NCBI RefSeq assembly: GCF_020966775.1
Contig: NZ_JAJKFV010000011.1
Location: forward strand, 361,023 to 425,022
DNA from: Rhodopirellula halodulae
Lineage (GTDB): Bacteria; Planctomycetota; Planctomycetia; Pirellulales; Pirellulaceae
Direction of reading: 5' to 3'
DNA length: 64,000 bases
Part shown: one piece after another, positions 63,846 through 64,000 of the stretch
How the letters are laid out: every line of letters starts with the position of its first letter
Numbering within the stretch: position 1 is the stretch's first letter
Notes under the pieces: model-generated
The model's database searches: none
Seen by the model: only the letters and a program-made list of their open reading frames with translations
Told to the model about the DNA's origin: nothing
Translations under genes and position numbers: made by a program

Positions 63846-64000
63846 TCAAAGCGGCTTGGTGGCCAGCGATTCAACGGTTGGAATTGCATTGAGCGCCGCA
63901 ATCAGTTGGCTCGCATCCGAGCCTTCCAATGGTTCATAGCGATACACCAACTCCAACGATCCACCACGACGAGCGGTTTCAGCCGAAACGATTTCGTAGC
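63846..64000 (-). CDS. C-terminal end of a gene continuing beyond the window
   Basis: The last 51 codons read YEIVSAETARRGGSLELVYRYEP and end VESLATKPL, with TGA at 63846-63848. The pattern (beta-strand, LELVYRY, then a helix with LIAALNAIP) resembles the small ACT-like regulatory domain at the C-terminus of MgtC/SapB or DUF4956 membrane proteins. Too little is visible to name it. Confidence 0.4.
   Translation of the reverse strand, partial: YEIVSAETARRGGSLELVYRYEPLEGSDASQLIAALNAIPTVESLATKPL

Overview
The window reads as chromosomal DNA of a Rhodopirellula-like planctomycete (Pirellulaceae). The gene content fits this. There is an ECF sigma factor directly before a one-membrane-span Ser/Thr kinase, a LamG-sialidase secreted protein, very large hybrid sensor kinases, a BamA-type protein split over two genes, and many lineage-restricted secreted or lipoprotein genes. 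Base composition looks moderate and even across the window. The species call is inference from gene families, not from a marker gene. No rRNA, tRNA, CRISPR array, IS element or prophage was recognised.

Layout. (1) 1-2573, minus: a small enzyme operon (NAD-dependent epimerase, MLE-type enolase-superfamily enzyme, alpha/beta hydrolase cut by the edge). (2) 2705-8727, minus: rimO, pgsA, a CPBP protease and a compact uvrA, the last three joined by ATGA overlaps. (3) 9131-13589, plus: lysS, then an ammonium transporter fused to a histidine kinase. (4) 13631-18290, minus: a carbamoyltransferase / SxtJ / DUF5989 cassette, threonine synthase, and a Gly/Tyr-rich secreted protein. (5) 18641-22685: a substrate-binding lipoprotein whose two halves are in swapped order, a YjfB-like small protein, two tandem metallophosphoesterases, and tsaB. 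(6) 22711-27857, minus: an Omp85 barrel and a five-POTRA protein encoded separately but translationally coupled, an unknown protein, and a PEP-hydrolase-family protein. (7) 28082-36391, minus: two coupled giant sensory proteins, one a CheB-CheR-PAS-kinase-receiver fusion with a degenerate CheB site, preceded by a small MerR-type regulator. (8) 36739-43682: small lipoproteins, a cupin, a TPR/outer-membrane protein, a VQ-repeat secreted protein, and a run of small stress-type envelope proteins punctuated by strong terminators. (9) 43899-50355: a ZIP-like transporter, three oxidoreductases (CurA-like, aldehyde dehydrogenase, SDR), a Gdx/SugE exporter and a DUF1569 protein. (10) 50568-58715: an RND efflux adaptor and pump, an HD hydrolase, PhzF, GNAT and MarR proteins. 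(11) 58854-64000: the ECF sigma factor and Ser/Thr kinase pair, a LamG-sialidase, and the edge of one more gene.

The most unusual item is the circularly permuted periplasmic-binding protein at 18641-19732. Next are the split BamA, the ammonium-sensor kinase, the sxtIJK-like cassette, and the CheB-CheR kinase that has lost catalytic residues. Eight gene pairs use the same 4-base ATGA stop/start overlap, so translational coupling is a general habit of this genome. All family assignments were made by eye from motifs.
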